From Anaerofilum sp. (GTDB lineage: Bacteria; Bacillota; Clostridia; Oscillospirales; Ruminococcaceae), in contig JAHHUF010000015.1 in assembly GCA_020024115.1 (NCBI GenBank), forward strand, positions 1-26,781: 26,781 bases of DNA. The letters run 5' to 3'. Numbering within the stretch: the first letter of the stretch is position 1; the number at the start of each line of letters is the position of its first letter. Shown here one piece after another: positions 14,842 through 23,006 of the stretch. A program made the translations under genes and the position numbers. A model generated the notes under the pieces. It made no database searches and was not told the DNA's origin. It saw only the letters and a list, made by a program, of their open reading frames with translations.

Positions 14842-15399
14842 TTATTTTGCAGTATTAAAATACTGGCGATTTCCCCAAAGATACTGCACACCGGAAATGA
14901 GTGTTGCTGCACCAACGGCCCACATCAACACCTGAGAAACAAGATTGGTGGTGGAATATTCCACATTGCTGCCCAACATTGCAAAGACAACGATAATCGA
15001 AACCATCTGCAAAACGGTTTTGACCTTTCCCCACATATTTGCTGCAATTACCTTGCCCTGAGGTGAACCTGCGGCAATCATGCGAACACCTGATACCGCA
15101 AATTCGCGAACAATAATGATAACCAGCACAACTGGGTGACAAAGCCCCATTTTCACCAAATAGATAAAGGCGGTTGTGGTCAAAATTTTATCTGCCAGAG
15201 GGTCAGCAAACTTGCCAAAATCTGTTACCATCCCCCATTTGCGTGCTAAGTACCCATCTAAATAATCGGTAAAACTGGCAACTGCAAAAACAATCATTGC
15301 CCACAGATAATGCCCTGTAAAAGACATTTCCACCATTGCGATAAACACCGGAATCAACAAAATGCGTGCCAAGGTCAGTTTATTTGGCAGATTCAACAC
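14842..15399 (-). CDS. pgsA: CDP-diacylglycerol--glycerol-3-phosphate 3-phosphatidyltransferase PgsA
   Basis: PgsA makes phosphatidylglycerol phosphate from CDP-diacylglycerol and glycerol-3-phosphate at the membrane. The 185-residue protein contains the CDP-alcohol phosphotransferase signature D-G-x2-A-R-x8-G-x3-D-x3-D in the stretch DGYLARKW to ADPLADK (about residues 47-70), plus several membrane helices. A GTG at 15405 lies inside the ribosome site AAGGAGTG and is unlikely. The GTG at 15399 is five bases after AAGGAG. The TTG one codon later would give MNLPNKLTLARI, a very common PgsA N terminus, and is a serious alternative. It follows rimO by 16 bases. Confidence 0.93.
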   Translation of the reverse strand: MLNLPNKLTLARILLIPVFIAMVEMSFTGHYLWAMIVFAVASFTDYLDGYLARKWGMVTDFGKFADPLADKILTTTAFIYLVKMGLCHPVVLVIIIVREFAVSGVRMIAAGSPQGKVIAANMWGKVKTVLQMVSIIVVFAMLGSNVEYSTTNLVSQVLMWAVGAATLISGVQYLWGNRQYFNTAK

Positions 15400-15415
15400 A
15401 CTCACTCCTTTTATT

Positions 15416-16732
15416 TTATGCTAAAACAGCATATAGGTCATACTCATCGCTTTCTTCGGTCAATACTTCATAGAACTCACCGGGATACAACGGATTTTCC
15501 GATTTGACACAAACCGCACCATCAATATCCGGTGCATCTGCGGTGCTGCGGCAAAGATACAATCCGCTTTCTTCATCCTGTCCATCGCACAGCACACGCA
15601 AAACTTTGCCCACTTTTTGTGCTTGTTTTTCTGCCATGATGGAGGTTTGGATTCGCATAATGCTTTCTGCACGCTGTGCCTTTACCTCATCATCAATTTG
15701 ATTTTCCATTGTTGCTGCAACGGTTCCTTCTTCCTGCGAATATGCAAAACAACCCAAACGATCAAACTGCATCTCCCGCACAAATTGCTGCATTGCTGCA
15801 AATTCTTTCACGGTTTCTCCAGGATAGCCGGCAATCAAGGTGGTACGCAAAGTGATGTCAGGCATTGCATCCCGCAGGCGTTTCACTGCATCGCAAATCA
15901 CCTCACGGTCACCTTTGCGGTTCATGCTTTTCAGCACACGGGTTTCCGAATGTTGAATGGGCATATCCAGATAATGCAGCACTTTATTGTTGCGCACCAT
16001 TGCTGCAATAAATTCATCGGTAATGCGTTCGGGATATGCGTACAGCAGACGAATCCACTCAATGCCCTCTACCTGCTGCAATTCATCTAGCAAGCGGCAG
16101 ATTGCATTTTCTTTTAAATCGTCTCCGAATGCAGTGATATCCTGTGCAACCAGAATCAGTTCTTTTACCCCTTGTGCAGCCAGCCATTTTGCCTCGGAAA
16201 CACAATCTTCAACGGTACGGCTGCGGAGTTTGCCACGAATTGAAGGAATTGCACAATAATAGCAGCGGTTGTCACAGCCTTCTGCAATTTTCAGGTAGGC
16301 ATAGTGAGCGGGTGTGCTGATGACACGCTCACCCCCCAAAGACAAATCGGTTTTTGCACCATAACTTTCCAGTTGTTCCCCATGGGTGATACGCTCCAAA
16401 ATAGTAACAATGCCATCATTGCTGCCCAAGCCCACAACGCCGTCAACCTCTGGAATTTCTTTGTGAATTTCCTCACGATAACGCTCTGCCAAACAGCCGG
16501 TCACCACAACTTTCAGATTGGGGTTTTGCTCTTTGTAGCTACAGGCCATCAAAATATTTTCAATTGCTTCGGTTTTGGCACTTTCGATAAATCCACAAGT
16601 GTTAACCAAAATCAAGTCTGCCTCTGAAAGGTCAGCGGTTGTGGTATGTCCTACCTCCAAAAGACGGCGACACATTACATCTGCATCCACCTGATTTTTT
16701 GGGCATCCCAGTGAAATTAAAGCAAATCTCAT
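15416..16732 (-). CDS. rimO: Ribosomal protein S12 methylthiotransferase RimO
   Basis: RimO is a radical-SAM enzyme that adds a methylthio group to an aspartate of ribosomal protein S12. This 438-residue protein has the family's normal length. The N-terminal UPF0004 domain has Cys10, Cys46 and Cys80, which bind one [4Fe-4S] cluster. The radical-SAM CxxxCxxC is Cys153, Cys157 and Cys160 in EGCDNRCYYCAIPSIRG. A C-terminal TRAM domain fills about 370-438. The residues around the motif separate it from MiaB. The ATG overlaps the recX stop by four bases. Confidence 0.95.
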   Translation of the reverse strand: MRFALISLGCPKNQVDADVMCRRLLEVGHTTTADLSEADLILVNTCGFIESAKTEAIENILMACSYKEQNPNLKVVVTGCLAERYREEIHKEIPEVDGVVGLGSNDGIVTILERITHGEQLESYGAKTDLSLGGERVISTPAHYAYLKIAEGCDNRCYYCAIPSIRGKLRSRTVEDCVSEAKWLAAQGVKELILVAQDITAFGDDLKENAICRLLDELQQVEGIEWIRLLYAYPERITDEFIAAMVRNNKVLHYLDMPIQHSETRVLKSMNRKGDREVICDAVKRLRDAMPDITLRTTLIAGYPGETVKEFAAMQQFVREMQFDRLGCFAYSQEEGTVAATMENQIDDEVKAQRAESIMRIQTSIMAEKQAQKVGKVLRVLCDGQDEESGLYLCRSTADAPDIDGAVCVKSENPLYPGEFYEVLTEESDEYDLYAVLA

Positions 16733-17430
16733 TCATAATCTCCTATCATATCGTATGTTTCATTATTACATTCGGGGTGATTGTTTTGCCATTGGCGAAT
16801 TCCATCCCGAATTTCACCAAAGGAAAATCCCCTTCTTGCCAAAGCTGCCTGCACCTGCTGAACTTTTCCCTGTTCTAGTTTTCGGCAGTATTGACGCTCT
16901 AACAAATTTTGCACCGCAACCACATTTCCATATTGTTCACCCTGTTCTTCCCACAGTTCTTCCAATACAGAAAGTACCGTTTCACGCTCAATGCCTTTTT
17001 GTGCCAAGTCTCGCAAAATAATGGCTTTGCTCTTGTTTTTTCGCAGCAATGCCGCTGCTCTGGCACGGGCATAGGCTTCATCGTTGAGATAGCCCAGCCG
17101 ATTCATCTCTGCAATTGCCCATGCAGCAGCTCTGGCATCGTATTTTTGGCATAATTTATTGTAAAGGTCTTGCTGTGCATACATTCTGGCAGTAATCAAT
17201 CGCAAAGCTGTTTGTTTTGCGTGTGCCTGCTCACTTTTAGATGCAAGCAGAGTAAGCTCTCCACCCGAAAGTGGAGAGCCGTTTTTGATTGCCTGTTCCA
17301 ATCCATATCGAAAAAAGGTATCTTCTTCTACCGAAAACAAAAAACCTTCTTCAGTGAACAGAGCAATCAATCCCTGTTTTGTTTTTTCCGCTTTTATAAA
17401 AACCGCTTGCTGCGGAAGTTGTTCCATCAT
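16729..17430 (-). CDS. recX: RecA regulatory protein RecX
   Basis: RecX modulates RecA filaments. The 233-residue protein has an N-terminal beta region (residues 1-60) and three-helix repeats. They include ARAAAWAIAEMNRLGYLND (about 99-117), matching the conserved W/L-G-Y-L-[ND]-D-x-x-A element, then RARAAALLRKNKSKAIILRDLAQKGI, and a last repeat ending GFSFGEIRDGI. The start ATG overlaps the last base of the recA stop (TAATG); a second ATG follows at once. No strong ribosome site is present, so translation probably depends on recA coupling. Confidence 0.88.
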   Translation of the reverse strand: MMEQLPQQAVFIKAEKTKQGLIALFTEEGFLFSVEEDTFFRYGLEQAIKNGSPLSGGELTLLASKSEQAHAKQTALRLITARMYAQQDLYNKLCQKYDARAAAWAIAEMNRLGYLNDEAYARARAAALLRKNKSKAIILRDLAQKGIERETVLSVLEELWEEQGEQYGNVVAVQNLLERQYCRKLEQGKVQQVQAALARRGFSFGEIRDGIRQWQNNHPECNNETYDMIGDYE

Positions 17431-18605
17431 TATTCGTCTTCCACCATAATATCCAAATCAGGCTCAGAAACCGCTGTGGAAGATTCTTTTTCCTTGTCCT
17501 CTCCATCTTCCACCGGAACCGCCGCTGCAACAGGAGCAGCTGCCTTTTTGCTGCCTTTTTTGCTTTCATACAGCTTTTCAGCGTTTTCTCGAACCTTTTG
17601 TTCGATTTCGTCCATAATTTCGGGATGGTCAAGCAGATATTGCTTTGCGTTATCACGACCCTGACCCAAACGAACATCATTATAGTTGAACCATGCACCC
17701 GATTTCTGCACAATTTCTAACTGAACTGCCAAATCCAGCACCTCGCCAGACTTGCTGATGCCTTCACCAAACATAATGTCAAAGGTTGCCTCTTTAAATG
17801 GAGGAGCCACTTTATTTTTCACAACCTTTACACGGGTACGGTTGCCGATAAAGCTACCCGAAGAATCCTTCAAGCCCTCAACACGGCGAACATCTAAACG
17901 CACGGAAGAATAATATTTCAAAGCACGACCACCGGTGGTTACTTCGGGGTTGCCATACACAACGCCAACCTTTTCACGCAACTGGTTGATAAAGATAACC
18001 ATTGTTTTGGTTTTGCCCACAGCACCGGTCAATTTTCTCAATGCTTGGCTCATCAAACGGGCAAGCTGACCCACATGGCTGTCACCCATTTCGCCCTCTA
18101 ATTCTGCACGGGTGCTCATAGCAGCAACACTATCTACAATAACCACATCCACTGCACCACTGCGAACCAATGCCTCACAAATTTCCAGTGCTTGCTCGCC
18201 CATATCTGGCTGGCTCACCAGCAGATTGTCAATGTCTACACCCAAAGCACGGGCATAAATGGGGTCAAGTGCATGCTCAACATCAATAAAAGCAACCTCA
18301 CCGCCATTTTTCTGCGCCTCTGCCAGGACATGCAATGCCAATGTGGTTTTACCGGAAGATTCGGGGCCATACACCTCGATAATGCGTCCCTTTGGAAGAC
18401 CACCTACTCCCAATGCCAAATCCAAAGAAAGGCTTCCGGTAGAGATGCTTTCTACCTGCATATTTACATTTTGCCCCAAACGCATGACTGCGCCTTTGCC
18501 ATACTGTTTTTCAATTTGTGCCATTGCTGCTGCCAGTGCCTCTTTACGACCATCAGCGGATTCTTTGCGAACAGCGGTTTTTGCTGCACTTTTTTTCTCT
18601 GCCAT
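17430..18605 (-). CDS. recA: Recombinase RecA
   Basis: RecA forms ATP-dependent filaments on single-stranded DNA for strand exchange and SOS induction. Walker A is GPESSGKT (80-87). The ATPase core, including the L1/L2 region around IFINQLREKVGV and NPEVTTGGRALKYY, is intact. The 391-residue protein is longer than the usual ~350 because of an N-terminal Ala/Lys extension and a C-terminal tail (about 340-391) that goes from Lys/Ala-rich to strongly acidic, ending DLDIMVEDE. The frame is open to 18701, but MAEKKSAAK at 18605 directly follows GGGAGGAAATT. Its promoter is at 18672-18701. Confidence 0.97.
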   Translation of the reverse strand: MAEKKSAAKTAVRKESADGRKEALAAAMAQIEKQYGKGAVMRLGQNVNMQVESISTGSLSLDLALGVGGLPKGRIIEVYGPESSGKTTLALHVLAEAQKNGGEVAFIDVEHALDPIYARALGVDIDNLLVSQPDMGEQALEICEALVRSGAVDVVIVDSVAAMSTRAELEGEMGDSHVGQLARLMSQALRKLTGAVGKTKTMVIFINQLREKVGVVYGNPEVTTGGRALKYYSSVRLDVRRVEGLKDSSGSFIGNRTRVKVVKNKVAPPFKEATFDIMFGEGISKSGEVLDLAVQLEIVQKSGAWFNYNDVRLGQGRDNAKQYLLDHPEIMDEIEQKVRENAEKLYESKKGSKKAAAPVAAAVPVEDGEDKEKESSTAVSEPDLDIMVEDE

Positions 18606-18618
18606 AATTTCCTCCCAT

Positions 18619-18633
18619 CCAGCAAATTGCTGG
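18619..18633. promoter_or_regulatory. 15-base palindromic element just upstream of the recA ribosome site
   Basis: CCAGCAAATTGCTGG has 7-bp perfect arms around one central base. On the mRNA it would form a hairpin (tight at the centre) or, as DNA, a binding site. It ends a few bases before GGGAGG, within the recA leader and downstream of the promoter. Confidence 0.5.
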
Positions 18634-18671
18634 GTCTGCAATTTATTTCCTGTTTTGTTTTCTGTAATGTT

Positions 18672-18701
18672 ATTATACCCTATCAAAACAGCTTTTTGCA
18701 A
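18672..18701 (-). promoter_or_regulatory. Sigma-A-type promoter of recA
   Basis: On the minus strand -35 TTGCAA (18696-18701) and a consensus -10 TATAAT (18672-18677) are 18 bases apart. The start near 18665 gives a leader of about 60 bases. No CGAAC-N4-GTTCG LexA box is seen here. Confidence 0.72.
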
Positions 18702-18730
18702 GATAATACAACAAAATGATGTTAAAATGC

Positions 18731-18748
18731 TGTCCTATAAAAAGGACA
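18731..18748 (-). terminator. Weak hairpin after prmC (possible partial terminator)
   Basis: TGTCCT (18731-18736) pairs with AGGACA (18743-18748) with a 6-base loop, just past the prmC stop at 18753. The following minus-strand sequence GCATTTTAAC is a poor T-run, so read-through into recA is possible. Confidence 0.35.
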
Positions 18749-18752
18749 TGTA

Positions 18753-19688
18753 TTATTCAAACCTTGCACGAACCACACGGTCTCTGCCAGCACCATCCTG
18801 CAATACCTGCACAAAGTCTGCACCTGCCCGCTGCAATATCTCCGAAACCGCTTTCCCCTGTGCTGCACCAATTTCAAACACCATCCATCCACCATGTTTT
18901 AACAGTGGGCGGTAGGAAGCTGCAAAATATTGATAAAAAGCAAGTCCCTCATTGGGTGCATAGAGTGCCATTTGTGGCTCATACTGCAATTCAGGAGCAA
19001 GTTGTTTCATCTCTTGCTCTGTAATGTAGGGTGGATTGGATGCAATTACCCAAACACTTTGGGGCTGGATGGTTTTTTCAAAGCCAAATACATCCTGCTC
19101 CACTGGAACAATGGAGGTGTCTTTTACATTCTTTTTCAAATACGCAAAGGCTTGAGGGCTTTTTTCCACCGCAGTAATAGAGGCTTGTGGAACCATGCGC
19201 AGAATCCCTCTTGCTACACAGCCACTTCCTGCACACAAATCCAAAATTGTGACAGGAGGTTGACTGGCTGGCTGTTCTACCTCTGCATAGGGCCATCCAC
19301 CCAGAAAATCTACAATTGCAGAATCCACACCTGCCCCCATGTGCCTTGCGCAGTCAGCAGCTACCAAACACAAAACTTCGGTATCTTCACGAGGAATCAG
19401 CACTCCCTCGCCCACTTCCAGTTCAAAATCCAAAAAACTCCAACTGCCTGCCAGATATTGCAAAGGAACTCGTTTGCACCGTTGCTGACAAAGCTGGGAC
19501 AAAATTTCTGCCTGTTTTGCTGTAATTGTTTGTGCAAAACGAGGGTCTGTGCCATTTAATGCCATTTTCACAAGCTGGTATGCCTCAAAACTTATTTCTT
19601 CCGGCTCAATACCTGCTTGCTCCAACTGTTGCTGTACTGCATAGATTGCCTTTGCACCACTCATCTTCTCAAAGCAGAGCGTTACCAT
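18753..19688 (-). CDS. prmC: Peptide chain release factor N5-glutamine methyltransferase PrmC
   Basis: PrmC methylates the glutamine of the GGQ motif in release factors RF1/RF2. The 311-residue protein has the N-terminal helical domain, PREDTE (99-104) in place of the usual PR-x-[DE]-T-E, SAM motif I LDLCAGSG (149-156) and the catalytic NPPY (218-221). It is about 30 residues longer than average because the segment between the two domains (about 112-146, ending PASQPP) is enlarged. The ATG overlaps the DUF1385 stop region (ATGGTAA) and follows GGAGG by seven bases, so the two genes are coupled. Confidence 0.93.
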   Translation of the reverse strand: MVTLCFEKMSGAKAIYAVQQQLEQAGIEPEEISFEAYQLVKMALNGTDPRFAQTITAKQAEILSQLCQQRCKRVPLQYLAGSWSFLDFELEVGEGVLIPREDTEVLCLVAADCARHMGAGVDSAIVDFLGGWPYAEVEQPASQPPVTILDLCAGSGCVARGILRMVPQASITAVEKSPQAFAYLKKNVKDTSIVPVEQDVFGFEKTIQPQSVWVIASNPPYITEQEMKQLAPELQYEPQMALYAPNEGLAFYQYFAASYRPLLKHGGWMVFEIGAAQGKAVSEILQRAGADFVQVLQDGAGRDRVVRARFE

Positions 19689-20608
19689 TTTCCGTCCTCC
19701 GGTCTTTCGGGTAAAACAGGTTGAATGGCAGCAATGGCAATTTCAATCATGCTGTCGTCCGGCTCACTGGTGGTCAAACGCTGAATCCACAGCCCAGGTG
19801 CAGAGATAATTCTTGTTACAATATTATTGTATCTGCCTGCTATTTTAATCAATTCATAGCTGATGCCCATCACTAAAGGTAACAAGAACAATTTCAGCAC
19901 TACACGCAAACCGGTACTGCTCCAAGGCAATGCACTAAACAGCAAAATGCTCACCAACAGCACCAGCACCAAAAAGCTGGTTCCGCAGCGAGGATGAAAA
20001 CGACTGTGACGACGAATATTTTCCACAGTCAGCTCCTCACCGGCTTCATAGCAAGCAATGGTTTTGTGTTCTGCGCCATGATAACGAAACATTCGTTTAA
20101 TATCTTTCATATTTCGTACCAACGCCAGATATGCCACAAAGATAACCATTTTCAAAATGCCTTCCAGCAAGGCACGCCAACCGTCCAATGGCACAATTTT
20201 TGCCAAGCCACCCACAATTGCAGTGGGAAGAACAGTAAACAGAACAATTGCCAGCAATCCACCAATAACAGCCGCCAAACTCATAATAAAATTCTGCACC
20301 TTTTCGCTGAGATGTTCTCGCAGCCATTTATCCAGCTTGCTTTCCTCTTGCTGAAATGCTTCTTCTCCCATGCTGATTTCTGCGGAATACATCAAACAGC
20401 GATATCCAACAATCATGCTCTCCACCATTCCGAATACTCCACGCACCAAGGGAATTTTCTGCCATGCGTAATGCGCGGAAGATTCCTCTTTTGTTTCAAT
20501 GCCACCATCCGGGCGACGAACAGCGGTGCAGATTTTTTGGGGGCCTTTCATCATAATCCCCTCAATCAATGCCTGACCGCCCACCGATGTTTTAAATTTT
20601 TCTGCCAT
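19682..20608 (-). CDS. DUF1385 family membrane protein (YqhQ-like)
   Basis: This 308-residue protein opens with the family motif VGGQALIEGIMMKGP (8-22), then a basic linker, and has hydrophobic segments near 108-133, 146-163 and 211-253. The conserved stretch RYHGAEHKTIACYEAGEELT (about 176-195) with its His pair, and HPRCGTSFL-like FHPRCGTSFLV, are clear DUF1385 signatures and could form a metal site. Biochemical function is unknown. The start is MAEKFKTS after TTTGGAGGAAATA; a TTG four codons earlier lies within the ribosome site and is rejected. It is paired with prmC, as in many Clostridia. Confidence 0.9.
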   Translation of the reverse strand: MAEKFKTSVGGQALIEGIMMKGPQKICTAVRRPDGGIETKEESSAHYAWQKIPLVRGVFGMVESMIVGYRCLMYSAEISMGEEAFQQEESKLDKWLREHLSEKVQNFIMSLAAVIGGLLAIVLFTVLPTAIVGGLAKIVPLDGWRALLEGILKMVIFVAYLALVRNMKDIKRMFRYHGAEHKTIACYEAGEELTVENIRRHSRFHPRCGTSFLVLVLLVSILLFSALPWSSTGLRVVLKLFLLPLVMGISYELIKIAGRYNNIVTRIISAPGLWIQRLTTSEPDDSMIEIAIAAIQPVLPERPEDGKW

Positions 20609-20649
20609 TATTTCCTCCAAATATAAAAATAAATCCCATCTAACTTTTT

Positions 20650-20678
20650 AGTTTACACCTTTCACCTTTTTTTGTACA
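20650..20678 (-). promoter_or_regulatory. Possible promoter of the DUF1385-prmC operon
   Basis: On the minus strand TGTACA (20673-20678) and TAAACT (20650-20655) are 17 bases apart, each matching four of six consensus positions. A second TGTACA lies 26 bases upstream at 20699-20704. The match is only fair, but a promoter is expected here between the kinase terminator and the gene. Confidence 0.35.
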
Positions 20679-20720
20679 GAAAAGGAATGTGAATTTTTTG
20701 TACAAAATATTTCACAATGA

Positions 20721-20752
20721 AAAAGCAGCAGATTTTCTGCTCTGCTGCTTTT
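20721..20752 (-). terminator. Intrinsic terminator of the lipoprotein-regulator-kinase operon
   Basis: AAAAGCAGCAG (20721-20731) pairs with CTGCTGCTTTT (20742-20752), an 11-bp stem with a 10-base loop and T5 at the minus-strand 3' side. The arms are symmetric enough to act in both directions, but there is no + strand gene here. Confidence 0.78.
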
Positions 20753-20827
20753 AGTCAACCATTGGTTTAGCGTAGACTCAGAAAATAACCAATTGACAAA
20801 ATGCCCTATCTTTCAAAAACACACAGC

Positions 20828-22267
20828 TCAGGATAAAAATTGCGGTACAGGGCCTGTTGCTCCCAACAGAGGCAAGCGAACCGTTACAGTTGTTCCTTTG
20901 CCCAATGCGCTGGAAATATCCACATCGCCATTCATTGCTTTCACAATTTCATCCACCACTGCCAAACCAATTCCACTTCCACGGACAGAATTTTTTGCTT
21001 TAAAAAACTTTTGTTTTACATTTTCTAAATCATCCGGCGCAATGCCTCTGCCTTGGTCTTTGATTTCTATAAAAGCACTTTCCCCATCCTGCAAAAAATC
21101 AATCGAAACTGTTCCGCCATGAGGTGAATATTTCACAGCATTATCCAGAATGTTAATAAACACCTGCCGCAAACGGTTCGGGTCTGCCATAACCGGCAAA
21201 GGCAGCTGAGGTTCTTCATAATCCAAACAAACCCCTTGCTGCTGCATTCTTGCCTGCATCATCAAAGCTGCATCACTGACCTCTGCCACCAAGTCCACTC
21301 GCTGAAACTCCATCTTGACACCACTTTGCAGACGAGAAAAATCCAACAGTTCCTCCACCATATTATAAAGGCGGTCTGTTTCTTTGTTGATAATCTGCAT
21401 CCCCTTTTCGTAGTTTTCATCTTTCACCGAAAGATGGGGCAGTGTTTCCATCCAGCCTTTAATTGAAGTGAGCGGAGTTCTCAACTCATGGCTTACACTG
21501 CTGATAAACTCGTTTTTCATCTGCTCGTTTTTTTGCAATTCCTGCGCCATATTGTTAATTGTTTCACACAGCCTACCCACTTCGCCGTCATAGGTTTCTT
21601 CAATGCGAATATCCAATTCTCCCCTTGCAATTCTGCGTGCAGTTGCTTCCACCGTATCCAAGGGCTGTACAATTCCTTTGATAAAAAACACACCAGACGA
21701 AACACTAAACAACAAAATCGCCACACACACCAAAATGGAAAAGACAAGCAATTGACCTAAATTTTTATCCACAAGTGTCAAGCTGGTTACCAGACGAATG
21801 GCAGCAATATCATCGGCTGGATAAGGCACAGGATAGGTGACTGCCATTATCTTTTCGCCTGATGTTGTGGTATATATTTTTTCTCCACGGTCATAGTTGC
21901 TTTGCATTGCCAAAAGATAGTCTTCCGGCACAACAACACCCGGGACACGCCCACTGGAGGTGGACAAAATTTGTCCACCCTGACGCAAAAGCATCAGTTC
22001 AAAGCGGTCTTTTGCATCGAACTGTTCCACCATTTGCCGCAGCAAAAGCGCCCTGTCTTGTGCAGCAGCAGCGGCATCTTTTTGTTGTGTTCCTGTTACT
22101 TTCAGCGAACCGGAAATACTATAAAAACGGTTATCCATCGCTCGACGGACACCATCATAATAGCTGGTGTACATCGAGCTGATAAAAATCGCTTCTGCTC
22201 CAATCAGCAGCAGCAAAAGCAACAGCAAATTTGTGGTAATCCATTTTCGTGTAATTCCATACCGCAT
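20828..22267 (-). CDS. Membrane sensor histidine kinase
   Basis: A 479-residue orthodox kinase. Membrane helices lie at about 11-31 and 172-196 and enclose an external sensor domain of about 140 residues. A HAMP domain follows (197-248). The HisKA box is SSVSHELRTPLTSIKGW with phospho-acceptor His260. The ATPase domain has N-box NILDNAVKYS (Asn376), G1 DQGRGI (Asp404) and G2 GSGIGLAV (430-437). It resembles the WalK/PhoR/ResE class but lacks a PAS domain between HAMP and HisKA. It is 21 bases after the response regulator gene and surely its partner. The signal is unknown; the neighbouring lipoprotein may take part. Confidence 0.93.
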   Translation of the reverse strand: MRYGITRKWITTNLLLLLLLLIGAEAIFISSMYTSYYDGVRRAMDNRFYSISGSLKVTGTQQKDAAAAAQDRALLLRQMVEQFDAKDRFELMLLRQGGQILSTSSGRVPGVVVPEDYLLAMQSNYDRGEKIYTTTSGEKIMAVTYPVPYPADDIAAIRLVTSLTLVDKNLGQLLVFSILVCVAILLFSVSSGVFFIKGIVQPLDTVEATARRIARGELDIRIEETYDGEVGRLCETINNMAQELQKNEQMKNEFISSVSHELRTPLTSIKGWMETLPHLSVKDENYEKGMQIINKETDRLYNMVEELLDFSRLQSGVKMEFQRVDLVAEVSDAALMMQARMQQQGVCLDYEEPQLPLPVMADPNRLRQVFINILDNAVKYSPHGGTVSIDFLQDGESAFIEIKDQGRGIAPDDLENVKQKFFKAKNSVRGSGIGLAVVDEIVKAMNGDVDISSALGKGTTVTVRLPLLGATGPVPQFLS

Positions 22268-22288
22268 TTATTCTCACGCTTCCTTTTG

Positions 22289-22990
22289 TCAGCCTTTCCA
22301 ACGATAACCATATCCCCACACAGTCAAGATATACTGTGGGCTTGATGGCTCATCTTCAATTTTCATACGAAGGCGGCGAATATTTACATCAACAATTTTA
22401 ATATCCCCAAAATAGTTTTCTCCCCATACCCTTTCAAGGATTTTTTCACGCACCAATGCTGTGCCTTGATTTTCAAAGAATAATTCCATAATCTGAAATT
22501 CAACCTGTGTCAAATCAATCGACTGGTCATTTTTATAGAGAATACGGCTTTTTTTGTCCAAAGTAAATACTCCGCTTTGGATTCGGTCTAAATTCTGAAA
22601 ATCAGACTCAACTGCTGTACGCCCAACCCGACGGCACAGTGCTTCCACCCGTGCAAGAAGTTCTGTTACACTAAAAGGTTTTGTCATATAGTCATCTGCA
22701 CCAATAGAAAGCCCTTGAATTTTATCATGCTCTTGGCTTTTTGCACTCAAAATGATAATTCCGATGGCATTATTATTTTTGCGAATCAATTCACACAACG
22801 AAAAGCCATTCATTCCCGGCAGCATTACATCCAAAATTGCCACATCATAGCTCTGGTTTTCTGCCAACAGTTCCAAAGCTCTTTCTGCGCTTTCTGCTTC
22901 ATCGACATTCCAATCGGCTAAACGCAAATTCAATGCGATAAGTTCTCGAATCGGGGCTTCATCCTCCACTACCAATACTCGTTTTGACAT
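22289..22990 (-). CDS. OmpR/PhoB-family response regulator
   Basis: A 233-residue DNA-binding regulator. The receiver domain has the acidic pair Glu9/Asp10 (VVEDE), phospho-acceptor Asp54 (LDVMLPG) and Lys104 (MTKPFS). The C-terminal winged helix shows QVEFQIMELFFEN, the recognition helix region VDVNIRRLRMKIEDE and the closing YILTVWGYGYRW. It lies 16 bases after the lipoprotein gene and 21 before the kinase gene, so all three are probably one transcript from the promoter at 24307-24335. Target genes cannot be read from the sequence; the adjacent cell-wall hydrolase is a candidate. Confidence 0.95.
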   Translation of the reverse strand: MSKRVLVVEDEAPIRELIALNLRLADWNVDEAESAERALELLAENQSYDVAILDVMLPGMNGFSLCELIRKNNNAIGIIILSAKSQEHDKIQGLSIGADDYMTKPFSVTELLARVEALCRRVGRTAVESDFQNLDRIQSGVFTLDKKSRILYKNDQSIDLTQVEFQIMELFFENQGTALVREKILERVWGENYFGDIKIVDVNIRRLRMKIEDEPSSPQYILTVWGYGYRWKG

Positions 22991-23006
22991 ATTATCACTC
23001 TCCTAG

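Noticed and set aside
18606..18701. Longer RecA N terminus starting at 18701
   Set aside because: The extra 32 codons would overlap the promoter, and the start at 18605 has a strong ribosome site and a normal RecA N terminus.
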